This document shows, piece after piece, positions 12,729 through 24,685 of a stretch of 64,000 bases of DNA. A program made the translations under genes and the position numbers. Within the stretch, counting starts at the first letter, position 1. Each line of letters begins with the position of its first letter. This stretch comes from Isoetes taiwanensis (taxonomy: Eukaryota; Streptophyta; Lycopodiopsida; Isoetales; Isoetaceae), in the NCBI GenBank assembly GCA_021234155.1, contig JAJEKV010000081.1, positions 3,936,606-4,000,605 on the forward strand, given 5' to 3'. The notes beneath the pieces were generated by a model. The model had not been told where the DNA came from, made no database searches, and saw only the letters and a program-made list of their open reading frames with translations.

Positions 12729-12990
12729 GTCTCACCGCGTTAAGCCCAACCGAAAAATGAAAAAGTCATTTCCTCGCTGGCGGCGTGTGAGACATGGTGG
12801 GACCCACTACTAAATTTTGTACTTTTTAAACATGTAACATGCTAATTCTCACCGATTCTTAGCTCTAATTTAGAATTATCAAGCTATTTTCTTGTAATTT
12901 ACAACTTTTGGTGTGCTTAGGTGAATGTCTCACCGCGTTCTTGGCAAAAATGAAAATCTCATTTCTGTCTGGTGGCGTGTGAGACCACCC
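12729..12990. repeat. Paired palindromic repeats, module B (12729-12793 and 12929-12986)
   Basis: Same unit as module A: GTCTCAC at one end, GTGTGAGAC at the other, with AAAATGAAAATCTCATTT-like cores. The pair starts 200 bp apart. Both pairs lie upstream of a minus-strand TATA site, so they could be regulatory repeats of one transposon family. Confidence 0.75.
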
Positions 12991-14567
12991 CATTTTTGAT
13001 GTTGGCTCACCAATTCTTAATCCTTTTATGTTTTCATTCATTTTAACTATTACTAGCTTAGCATAAACTACAAAAATGAGAAAAATTTTTCCCATTTTTT
13101 TAGAGGTTTTAAGGATCCCTATCAAGTTAGTGCTCTCTGGGAACATGGCGGTGCTTTGCTCTTGGTCTCCAAGAACATTGCTCTATACCCTTTGTGGCGT
13201 CCCCTACTCGTATCACGCTTTGCACTCACCGTATACAAGCGAGGAGTTCATCCCCATACCAGCTCCATGCGTCTGAGGGGCCCTCCACATAACACCTGCA
13301 ACCATGGCGGTTCGATTGGGGGAGAGTGAAGGGGTCATTTTACCCCGTCTCCCTCGGGGCCAACCTAGGCTGCGAAGAGGCGTAAACATACATGTCGTTA
13401 TATAACATAAGCACATATCCACCTCGAAGGGTGGTCCATCACATCTGCATAAACAAGGTGAGCACAATACATATGGGGAGTTCTACCCAAGGCTCGGACT
13501 CAAGGGGATGGTGGCGGCTTGGGTCTCCGGAGGATTCATTCGGGAGCGGAATTCATGGCAATGGATTTGGGGCGGCATATGAACATGGCATAAATTTGTC
13601 CACTCCATCGCCCCTCCCATGCACGCACTTTGCGGTAAGGCTGAAAAGTGTCGGGGACTGGTCCCGTAGCCGCCCGGATGCATAGCCGGAAGGGCTATTC
13701 ACGGGTTTCATCCTCCCGATTCGATGGGGCAGGAAGGGATCACTCCCCTCCGAGGATCTACATCTGACTCAAGGTGACTAGAGGGCCACCCCCTAGTCGG
13801 TGAACCCACTGGAAAGTGTACACCACTTCACAGGTGTCGAGTCCATGCCTCACCCTTTCGGTGGTGAGCCATTAGACCTAGTCACAATGATCCCCGGTAG
13901 GCTTTACACACCAGAGGGATGGATTCAAGAGTCGGGACATGAACCTCCTTCTTAGCCGGTCGGCCCCTTCACCCACAACGGTGTGGTTCTTGTACCACCA
14001 GGCGAATCTATAGTGTGCTAGAGAGGCTACTCTAGGAGCATCTACTACCAAGCTTTGGTCTCTACCCCCTTCCCAATACAAAGGAGTTCATAGAGATCCA
14101 TCATCCACATACATCCACAGGAAGAACTAAAGAACTATATCTAATCTACATCATAGAGTTAGTTCTTTAGTTAGAAATTGGTATCTAGAGATCTAGAGAG
14201 GCTGCTATGGGCAATTTAATAGGCTAAACCTCTTGATTCTCACGACTAGAATAGGGTTTTAGACTATCTAATTAACCAAATACCTGATCCTTGAGTGGCT
14301 CCTCGACTGAAGCTCGACCATCTCCTGCTTAAGCTTTCGAATTAAGGGAAACTAATGGTGCAATTCTCTGTTGATGTTCGAGGCGGTTTTAGGCTGTTGA
14401 GGCGGCCAAAACGAGTTCTAAAACCCTAGAAACAAAAATTGGGCAAGTTAGGGTTTCCCTCCCTTAATAGACAAGGGGGTTGGCTAGGGTTTCCAATTAT
14501 CCCTTTAGGCATGTGGGATAGTGGTAATGGAGCCACTTGCCTTTAATGGCTAGGTGGCAAAATGTGC
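12991..14567. other. Unassigned DNA with an inverted repeat near 14130
   Basis: No gene recognised. Frames such as 13392-13685 (97 codons, plus) have no known domain. An inverted repeat ACTAAAGAACTA / TAGTTCTTTAGT lies at about 14126-14174 and could form a 12-bp stem. Possibly the non-coding end of an old LTR or DNA element. Confidence 0.35.
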
Positions 14568-14714
14568 CCACATGGAAATGTGTGCCCACATTAATGTGTA
14601 CATTGGGAAATGTGCACATTAATTGCACCTATGGGTGTGGCCCACTTGGCATCAAGTGTCCACATGGAAATGTGTGCCCACATTAATGTGTACATTGGAA
14701 AATGTGCACATTAA
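14568..14714. repeat. 55-bp direct repeat, two copies
   Basis: Copies at 14568-14622 and 14660-14714 are nearly identical. Each contains atgtgtgcccacattaatgt and then acatt-gg-aaatgtgcacat. The 37-bp spacer is unrelated. Confidence 0.8.
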
Positions 14715-14789
14715 TAGTTGCACATATTCCTGGCACGTTGCCCCCTAGGGCTACTCACCTGGCTACACGTTAGCGTGCACGCCGGTCGG

Positions 14790-17700
14790 AAAAAGCGGTA
14801 ATGCGGCGTGGCAAAGATGCGATATCGTCACGGGATGGTATCGCCCGGAACGTCCGCATGGTCATGTGGAGAAGCAAATTTTGTGTAGCATTCGGCCGGA
14901 TGGAATCACGAGCAATGGACTTTGCTTTCGCATTAAAGGCGGGTTGCAATGGTTCAAGGAGGGGGAGGCAGGTGCAGGTTTTTTTCTTCTTGGCAGCTGC
15001 CAAAACAAGAAAGCTAGCTGCATCTCTTGAGGTCTCTGCCGGACTCGGGATGGGCGTGTTGTTTCAGATCCGGTGAGCTTAGAGGCTTTTGCATAATCAC
15101 TTTTCAGCTTTCTTCAATCGCTTTCGGCGTCTTCCCTTTCAGTCAGATTTTCAAGCGGCCTTGCTTGCCAAGGTTCATCCTATAGTCACCAATGACTTTA
15201 GAGGCTGAGATTAGCCAGAATGATTTAGCTGAGGCCACATTTTCTCTCAAGAGGGGCAAGTGTCCGGGTCTTGATGGTATTCCAGTGGAGTTTTTCCAGG
15301 AGTATTGGGATTGGCTTGGTGCAGATGTGTATGATGCTTTGGGGATTTTTAAAAGGCGAAGCACACGGACAAAATCCTCAACTCACTGGTTGCATCTCCC
15401 TTATTCCAAAATGTAAGGACCCCTCTTCCATTTCAGATTGGCGCCCCATTACTTTGTCGTTCTCAGTGTATAAGATCTTTGCTAAAGCTTTTGCTCAGAA
15501 GCTTTGTGACGTGCTTACCGAGTCCATCTCCTCCACCGATCGGGTTTCTTGCCTGTAGGTGTATCTTGAATAATGTGGCGGCAGCATATGAGGGGGACTC
15601 TATTGGGCTAGAATGCATGGTTACCCCATTGTATACTTGAAGTTGGATTTTGCAAAAGCATATGGCGGTGTTGGTTGAGTTTCACGGAGCGATTACCTTT
15701 TCGTCTTGGTTTTGGTGCCCAATTACAAAGATGTTATTTCATTATTCGCTTTCGTTCTTGATTCTTTTCAAGGAGAACCATCAACATTTTTCAGGTGGGG
15801 CGTGGCATTAGCCAAGGCTGTCCTTTGGCACCGTTGTTTTTTACAATTGTGGCGGAGATTCTTTCTCGGGTATTCTCTCTTCTGCGGTCGCGGGGAAGGC
15901 ATCCTGCATGGTCTTCCCATGAATAATGGTTCACAAAGATCTCATGTCGGTATCACCGATGACACTTTCTTGTTCTTAATGGGTGATGAACAAAATTTAG
16001 AATGCCATTTCCTTGTTGGACCGGTTTCTCTTTGGCTTACGGTATCTTTGTGGGGTGGCAAAGTGTATGCGCCTGTGGCCCTAGACTCTCCAGTCGCAGT
16101 CTTACGTGGTTGCATTTCCATGGAAGGTTCTTCCTCATGGGAAGGCAACTAAGCTTCTAGGCATTCCGGTTGGTATACACCTCTCATCCGGAGATCGTGG
16201 GATGTCATTATTAAGGGGTTGGAAAGGCATTTGTTCCGGTGGTCCACGGCTAAGTTATCCATGGCTGATGGTGTAATGGCGTGGCAAAGTGGAGTTCGAG
16301 TGGTACACATGTCTACATGGCATCCATCTTCTTGGCACCGCCATCAAAGATGCAGCTCATTGTTAAATCTTGTCGGGGAACTTCATCGGGGTGGCAATCA
16401 AGAAGGAGCTGATGTTAAAGTTGATTAGTTGAAGTGCATTATGCCTAAACTTTGTGGGGCTGGGGATGATTCACTTTCTTCTCCAAAGCAAGGTGCTGAT
16501 CTCTAAGTTCATGTGGCGGATTCTCAATAATGCCGATAATTCTCAGTCTGCGTCTCATTCACCGGTCTTTCTGAGAGGTGCATTTCCTTTGGCTCTCCAT
16601 CCATTAAGCCTCTCCTCCCATGGGCATTATTCTATCCACTTTCTCCATATTCTAATGCATCTCTTTTCCTCAAGGGGTTGCTAGGCTGCTTGGGAGGCAG
16701 TGTGCACTTTGTTTTGTTTTCCATCCAATGGCCCACCACGAGATCCTCTGACCCGGTTGTTGGTGGATCCCTTTGGGTGTGGTCATGCAGTTGTCCCTGG
16801 TCTCTTCTATCCATCCATTGGCCCTTAGCGTCGGTGGCGGCGGCAGTGTGCTCATGGTATCGCATGGTATAATCGGACAAGATTGTTGACATGGAATGAG
16901 TTCAAATTGAAGTTCCTTCTCCTTACGTTGGGACGGAGCATTTGGGAAAAAGTAGGCGCTACACTTCCTCCACACCCACAAGATGTGGCTCCCCGGCTTT
17001 GGGTGGTTCATGGCGATGTTAAGGAGGAGCATCTGGTGCACTTTCGATGTATGTGGTCTGCTTCATCACGAGGTGTTGCCTCCATCGCCAAAGTGGCCTT
17101 TAGTTATCCCGAGCCTCATCGTAAAAAGCCCATGGCGATGGGTATGGGATAAATTGCTTCATCCTAAGCTATCCATTTTATGGTGGCGGATCACTCATAG
17201 ATGCGTCTTGGATAAACAACTTTGTTCATCGATTTAGTCCGAGGAAGTCTACGTGATGCGCCCTCTTTGCACGGAGAGGGATGAGACAATTGAGCCTTTG
17301 CTTTTTTCTTGTGTCACCATGTTCGACACCTTGGCGGTGACTTGAGAGTCTTTTCCATTGTGACTTGAATAGTGTGGTCCGATTAATGGTCTATCCTAGT
17401 TCTTGGGACAAGTTGGCAAAGAGGGCTTTCCACTTAGCATCTGCTTGGATCATCGGTCCATCTGGAAGAGCGAAATCTCCTCATCTTCAAGGGGCCACTC
17501 TTTTTTGATACGCCAAGTGCTTAACAATGCCGTGAGTCGCATTGTGAAGGCGTACAAATGTTCTCTTCCTTGCAGGATGACATCAAAAGTGTCATTTGGG
17601 AGCAATATCTTCAGATTCACACCTACTCATAGCAAACAGTTGTGCTCATGGTGATTGGTATTCTCTGCTTTTCTATGTTATGTATGTGGTGGGTAGTGTT

Positions 17701-17809
17701 GCTCTAGTGGATATCTTTTCCACTGGGTTTTGAGTCCCCCATGTACTCTTTGTATTCTTTTGAGTAATAAAGGTCCACGTTCATCAAAAAAAAAAAAAAA
17801 AAAAAAAAA
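14790..17809 (+). pseudogene. LINE (non-LTR retrotransposon) reverse transcriptase relic with poly(A) tail
   Basis: Plus-strand remnants run in the order of a plant L1-type ORF2. The N-terminal RT motif is KCPGLDGIPVEFFQEYW at 15263-15310. LIPKCKDPSSISDWRPITL follows near 15400-15455, then YLKLDFAKAY near 15640. RGISQGCPLAPLFF lies near 15810-15850. ITDDTFLF near 15950 stands where an F/YADD catalytic box belongs. A zf-RVT-like tail with WWRITHRC lies near 17180. Frames change repeatedly and stops intervene, so it is dead. The 3' end has AGTAATAAAGG followed by a 25-nt A run (17785-17809), typical of target-primed retrotransposition. The 5' end is undefined. No endonuclease domain is visible, so it is probably 5'-truncated. 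Confidence 0.85.
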
Positions 17810-19106
17810 TCCCAATGCACAACATATGGCCGTCCCTTGGACGTTAAGATGGGGTCAAACCCCAATTTTCACGTCACACTAAGGTTATCCAACCATAGTG
17901 ATAAAGTCATGATAAGTCAACAAAACAATACAACTGCCACATGATGAACATGAACATAGCAAATTGTATTACATACAAGAAGCGCCTGCATATTCAACAT
18001 ACAAAAAGCAAAAACCTTTGGAAAACCTTTGTCTGCATGATATCTATCGATGTGAACATCAGAAAATTAAAATAACAGAGAAAAACACCGAGCACTCATG
18101 TGTGCGCAATGCCAATTTGCAGAAATGCCCATGAACCTGCCTTGCATGATTAGATTCCAAGAGCGAGCATGTATATTAACATTCATGGCCTGCAAAAAAA
18201 CATAACAAGAGCAACAGTTCCTAAATAGATGAAATAGAGCATAATTAAAAAATGTTGCTCAGGAATTTAAACCCCCTGCCAAATTGGGAGCATTAGCAAG
18301 CACCTTCAAGCTGACGAGAAGCATCCTTCCCAACTAGAAGCAACGGAATTGCAATTGCAGATACTGCCAAAGCATCAAATATTGGATGAAACCATCATCC
18401 CTAACAATTCATCGCCCTGCTGTAACAGAAGCAGAGACATGCCAAGAATGACCCCTAGTAATTCCGGCCGAAAACCTTAGCCCTGTTGTAAAACCTGGTT
18501 CACTGCTTGTGATTGCAGGATATGCTTTAGTGGGTGACGACAAGAAAGACATGCTCTGATTCTGCCGCTCCCTTTGATCGGCATGCTCAACAGCTACTGA
18601 CATCGCCTGCTAACCTAAAATAGCCTTTAACCTAAGATAGAAGCTCCTTAAAAACCTTTGACATTACAAGAAAAAACACCCAGCTAACCATTGAAAACCC
18701 AAATCCAATATGATGACGTCATCATTGTATGCCTACCTACCAAAACCATGCACAATCTTATGTAACGTCTGCTCCTCTCTTCAATTGCAGATGATAATGC
18801 CTGTGTTAGACAGTATTACACATAGACATGACAAACCATGCTCTACAAAGACTGATAATAATCAGGACCCCTTGATATGGCACATTCTGTAATATTCAGC
18901 AAACCACTGGTCCAAAATAACACACCCGAAAGCAATAACAATTTGATAGAATTTAGAAGTAGTTCATAATGGTCCGAAAATGCAAAAAAAGACACACCAC
19001 TAAAAGGTGCCTGGCAAGGAATTTAAAAGTTACTATTTTATTTGTTAACCATCGAGCATTCCTTAGCTCAGTCTTGTTGTCGAGCTGCCGGAGTAGGCCT
19101 TATGCC
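17810..19106. other. Upstream region of the starch synthase-like gene
   Basis: AT-rich, non-repetitive in appearance. A minus-strand frame of 64 codons (18603-18409) has no recognised domain. The region probably contains the promoter and 5' UTR of the gene starting at 19107, but I cannot assign a TATA box or transcription start. A direct repeat around atgctta... is not evident. Confidence 0.4.
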
Positions 19107-22100
19107 ATGGCAGCAACATGCTTACCTCACTATATTTATGGACGCAATGCAGTGTTCCCACTCTCGACCTGTGTTCGAGGGCGCCGTATCTTGTTTAATG
19201 CGTCCAAAGAGTAAATCTCTCACCGTATTCCTTACTTGTGTCATTCTGCTGTTGTAGAGGCAAATGAAAATCAATTCTTTGTATATACCCTTTCCAACAA
19301 TTTCATTTCTTAATTCATAATTTTAAGTTGTAAATAACGAAACTTCCGTGATGTAAATTCGTTGAATTTAAATGTATCATATATGAAAGTATTAGATTTG
19401 ATATTATTGAAATCTAGCATTTTGTCAGCAGAGTATCGGACTACTTTCGTTAACCTGATTACCGTGATCATATATGGAGGCGTAGTCTTAGTTGAGACAA
19501 GACGTATATACATATTTGAAGTGTATGAATCAAATAAGAAACATCAGTGCTCAAATATTGGAGGGCAATTCTCTCAATTTGTCTGAACCCCCGAAAGTGC
19601 AGAGTCTCTGTTAACCCATTGTATTATAGTTCTTATGAATAATAATACAATATTGAAGCATGCTTCTTTCTAGTTTCAAACTTGCATTTAAGTTTTAGTA
19701 TGTTTCTAAATAACTTACTAGTACAGATGGAGTAACTTAAAAGATCAATAATTGAGGCTCCTGCTATGCCTTGTTGTGATATGATTAAGTATCATAATTG
19801 TTTTTGACACTGGCCTTGATTCTATGCAGCAATGCTGGCACTGGCCTTGATTCTATGCAGGTAACTTGTCCAAATGTATCATTTGCATGTATACATACCC
19901 AAAATTTTGAATATTTATGACCAATGTTGTTCAGGATTAGAATTGAGAATACTTCCAAATTTGGACCATAAGCAAATGGGGCCCGAAGCCATAGTTTATA
20001 GATCTACAGACTGGTCAGATTGCTGATATCATCTGAATTTATTCATTTGCGCTTCTGCCATTTTAGATATTGTTCCATGCTCGTTTCAGTCTTTAGATCT
20101 GTTCTGCATAGAATCTTATGTGCACATTACAAATCTCTTCACTCTGGCTGGTAATAGATGGCTGATCTCGGGCAGTTGAACATCATACAGAAAACCAATT
20201 ATAACAGCGACAGAAGTCAGGTTGTCCTGGATAGATGGCTGATCTCATGCAGTTGAATATCATACAGAAAACCAATTATAACAACAACAGAAGTCAGATT
20301 CTTTCAATTTCTACAAAAAGCCATGAAATGTGATTCCTTTAGGATAATCAAATTCACAGTGACAAGCTAAGATAAAATCCTGTTCCCTGTTAGAGTTTTG
20401 AAATTACATTTGGGGACTGACATTATAAGATTTTATTTGCATATTGTTAGAAGTGCTGTTCATTTCTACAGTTGATAGAATTGCTGTTCATTCTTACAAC
20501 CGTGAATCACTTTATCATTGCAGATGTCCTTTTTACAGAAAGAAAAAGAGAAAAGGGCTTCCACTGATGCCTTAGTGAAGCTTTTTAATGATGCACAAGA
20601 AAGTAAGCTCTAGTGATACCTATCAGTAAAGTGTTTGTCCCATAATGCTAAATGAGAGTTTTTTCCTGAGTGCCAGACCTTCTATATTTGAATAAGCAGC
20701 GTATAGTAGCGGTGGAGGAACTTCAAAAGGTGCAAAGGGAGAGAGAATTATTGCTAGCACGGATATCACAGCTGGAGGCTGAAAATCAAGCTGTTTCAGC
20801 TGAATGTGATGTATTACAAAAGAAATTAAGTACTATAGATAAGAAGTCTTCAGGTACATGTACAAAAGCTGTCAGGATATTGCACAACTTTCACTATATT
20901 TTGATGCAAAGTCATATTATATTGTTTCCTATACAGAATTGATGAACTTTTGAAGCATGCAAAAATATTTCCATTTCCACCAATTTCCTAACCCCTACCA
21001 GTATTTTATACATGTCTTTGCATCTTGTACATGCCGTCATTCTTGCATGAATTGTCACATTATCATCAGGGTTTCTGAACTACGATCAGGGCGAGACATC
21101 AGTTTGGAGTGAGCTTCTTCTGCGAATTGATTCGATGGCTCTCAACTGGTATTATTAAGATGGGACAAGCAGCAATGCTGCGGGGCCTTGTTCTCAATAG
21201 AGATGTCCATGCAGCGGAGGTATTTGCTTCCCTGGAAGACAAGGATGATCATGAACTAGCAAAGTGCCTTCTTCAGCTCCTAGATCCACAAAGAAGGTTT
21301 GTTTGGTTGTGCCAAAGACACGCACATTCTCATCATAGGGTTTTCTTTCTGTATCAAAAATTTTCTTAATAGCTTGAAATTGCTTGCATCATGTAAGAAT
21401 TGCTTTCGCTACAACATATGTCTGATCGCATATTAGTAGGTGTCCATTTTTAGTGTGATTCTATGGGTGATCAAATATCCTATATTATACACCCAGCAGA
21501 AGCTTATGAAATCTATTTACTATTGCATGGTGAAAGTGCGTCTGTTTGTTGCTAAACTCCTAAGTTGCAAATTTGTTTTTCGTTAATTCTGAGCAGTGTT
21601 TAGGTTTGATGGCTGGAAAAACATAATAGTCCAGGCTTTGATTATAGATATTGATTTGGATTCTTAAGCTTTTTGATTCTTACGCATCCTGTGCAACGTA
21701 TGTGACTTTTATGTTCTCATTCAGTTTGGCATATCTTGTATACAGTTTAAATGACATTTGCATGATGGATGTATGCCTGTTTGTTAGTTTAAGTTTCTGA
21801 CTTCTTTGTCTTTGTCAGGCATGGATTACATATTATGCATATTTGCACAGAAATGGCACCTCTCGTTCAGCTAAGTACGCTTGGAAGCTTTATAACATCA
21901 TTGAGCCGTGCTATGAGACGTAAAGGAAATACTGTGGAAGTTATTCTTCCAAAGTAAGTATTCTCTATTAACTTATTGATGCCAAACTAAATGAAAGCAA
22001 GCCATATAGGCCTCCTTTTAAATGAAAATCTTCTTAGAAGAAATGCATTATCTTATGGATATGAATATTTGAATGTAACAGATATGCTTCTATTGACTGG

Positions 22101-24685
22101 ACAAATATGTTTAAGCTATCAGAAATTACAACAGACATCTATTCATTTTTCAACAATGGGTGGCACAAAAACAAGATATGGACTGGGTGAGTTCATTGAA
22201 ATTTGTCTGGGAGTTGCCTACTTGTTTCAAAGTGTTGCCTACTTGTTGATAGTTTTAAAGGGTTTAAGTTAGTGCCTTTTCTTGGGCCATGCTAAGGTAG
22301 GAAGTGATAGACATTTTTGCTTTCCAGCTTACATAAGTTGATTTAAGCTAATTTTTTCTAACTTTCTAATGCACGAAATAGGATCATATGTGGTATTCCC
22401 GTCACGTTGATTGAGCCCTTTCATCCTGGTGGCTTCTTTTCTCGAGATAATGTTTATGGTTATCCCGATGACTTGGAAAGGTAGTAAAAGAGGGCACATG
22501 TTTCCTTAAATTCAAGTGATTATTAAAGTTGGGAGGGACCTTTCATTTTGAAACCTTCTTTAGACAAACCATACATGTTGTCAAACTTATCATCTGATAT
22601 TCTACATGACATCCATTTGCTTACAGATTTACATACTTCTCTCGTGCTGCCTTGGAATATATACTCAAGTCAGGAAAGAAGCCAGATATTATACATCTTC
22701 ACAATTGGCACACCGCAGTGGTTGCGCCTCTATTTTGGGACATATTTGCTAAGCAGGTAACTAGCATTTATAGGAAATGGTGTTATTGCCAGGATTTTAA
22801 AATGAGTGCCAGTTACAGAGTCTTGGTTTTTTTTACTAAGGAAGGGTGAATATATAACAGGGTTTAGAAAAGACAAGGATTGTCCTAACATGCCACGATT
22901 TTGGTGATCAGGTATTGTTCTATAATGTTTTGTTGAAAATGCATACAAAGTACTTTTGACAACACTTGTTTGGCTTGTATTTCAGTGTGTCCAAGAACCA
23001 GGTAAACTAGGATTATGTGGTCTAAACCCCCACGAAGTGTTTCGTTCTGATCGCTTTCAGGATGACAATGATCCTAAATTTGTGAATCTCTTGAAGGTGA
23101 AGAAGTATTTACCAAAATAATCTGCATGCATGTCATAAACTAAACTAGATTTTCCACATTATAGGGAGGAGTCGTTTACTCCAACAGAGTCACAACTTTA
23201 TCCCCAGTTTATGCTGATAATCTTTCTGTGGGAATGGCCCATGGACTTGAATCTACTTTAAGGAACCAAAAGTGGGGATATTTTTTATTTCTGTTCTGTA
23301 TGTGTTCTCAAGACTAAATTTGTATTGTTTGTATTGTTTGAACAGAAATAAGCTAGTTGGCATCTATAACGGACTAGATGAATCATGCTGGAATCCAAAG
23401 GAAGATTCTTTCCTGCCTTTTAAATACTCAACGGATGACCTGTCTGGAAAGGCTTGTTGTAAAGAGGAATTAAGGCAACGGCTAGGCTTTAGAACTTCTG
23501 ATCGGTCCACGGTTCTGGTGAGTATTGTGATTTTTTGATAAAGCATTGCATATTCTTACAAAAATCTTATGATTAATCTTCCTTGGCAGATTGGATGTGT
23601 GGCACCTCAGGTATCTGAATCTGAAATGGATGTAATAGAAGCGGCCATAATCTTCGCCTTGCACTCTGATGCTCAGGTGAAGCACTAATGGTAAAGGAGG
23701 TCTGATCATGTGAAACAACGTAACATGGAACTTAATGACTACCGTTTGTTTCTCCTATCAGTTTGTCTTTGTCGGGGCAAGTGCCACACCACATGTTCAG
23801 AATGCCCTTCAGCATGTAGAACAAACTTCTGAGGTATCTGGAGTTGGAGCATATTATAATAGTTCATATTCTAACTTAAAATCGTCTAATATCATGCTTT
23901 AGTTTCTGTTTTGGTGGAAACTAACTTTACTCATTTTGTTTCCTAGAATGAGAACATTCAAATTGTAAGCAAGTATGATGAGGCATTGGTCCACTTGACT
24001 GTGGCTGCCTCTGACATCTTGGTTTGTACTAGCAGTTCTGAGTGCTCTCAAATGCCTGTAAGATGTAGAACTTTGATGCATTTTATCCCTCTAAAAACAT
24101 TCTTATCTTCAGAGCACGATTAGACTAACACCCAATGATCATGCAGCTCATAGGAATGAAATATGGAGCCATTCCAGTGACAAGGCAAGTGCAGGGGGCT
24201 GCTGAATGGTAATAGAAATAAATAGTTCTCATACCTGCTAATAATGGGTGGGAAGGGAGTAACAACATAAAAAATTATGGGTTTTTTGTTAAGAACAGTA
24301 TGTGAATCATTTTATTTATTAGGATCTTTTGTCTTGCTTTTCTAACATAAGACTAATGTTGCACTTGTTGCCAGTGTTGTTGATGCTGGTAGCCAAATGG
24401 CTGGAGCAGAGGGTACTGGTTTCTTGTTCAGCTCTTATCACCCTTCAGAAATAACAGCAGCACTTGGACGCGCTCTGGACCGATTGGTGAGATTCTTAAT
24501 TTGCATGGGCAGTTCAAAGGATATATATGGAGTTCTGATTTAGTTTATGTCGTACTGAACCACAGAACAAAGATCCAGAAGGCTGGCAATTGCTGGTGAA
24601 AAATGCCATGAGCAAGCGATGCTCTTGGGATGGTCCATGTGCAGATAATTATCTAGCAACATATAGATCGACTTGTGGCATTTGA
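19107..24685 (+). CDS. Starch synthase IV/V-like plastid protein, catalytically degenerate (20 exons)
   Basis: Exons: 19107-19210, 19830-19860, 20158-20220, 20524-20602, 20677-20853, 21070-21296, 21819-21953, 22082-22186, 22382-22480, 22627-22756, 22861-22911, 22986-23096, 23165-23271, 23346-23517, 23590-23676, 23762-23833, 23947-24057, 24147-24208, 24375-24486, 24566-24685. All junctions are GT-AG with matching phases; the first three exons are less certain. Joined length gives about 717 residues after one extra base in exon 6 is discounted. The start MAATCLPHYIYGRN looks like a transit peptide. A coiled coil follows (LLYLNKQRIVAVEELQKVQ), then the SS4 hallmark WSELLLRID. The GT5 half has LHIMHICTEMAP, FSRAALEYILKSGKKPDIIH and HNWHT. 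The GT1 half has KLVGIYNGLDESCWNP and VSKYDEALVHL. The catalytic motifs are lost: K-x-G-G-L reads VQLSTLG, the VPQKG region reads APQVSES, EPCGL reads SECSQMP and KTGGL reads RQVQGA. Intact exons without active-site residues suggest a non-catalytic SS5-like granule-initiation factor. Confidence 0.85.
20235..20297 (+). pseudogene. Duplicated exon 3 with a lost splice donor
   Basis: This 63-nt segment repeats exon 3 (20158-20220) at a 77-bp offset and keeps the frame (MADLMQLNIIQKTNYN versus MADLGQLNIIQKTNYN). The first copy is followed by GT, the second by AT, so the duplicate should not splice as an exon in the same way. Both copies are preceded by an AG acceptor. Confidence 0.7.

Noticed and set aside
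18409-18603. Small minus-strand gene upstream of the starch synthase-like gene
   Set aside because: 64 codons without recognised domain or splice context; the surrounding AT-rich DNA gives no support.
22652-22849. Independent small ORF
   Set aside because: It is exon 10 of the starch synthase-like gene read through into the following intron.
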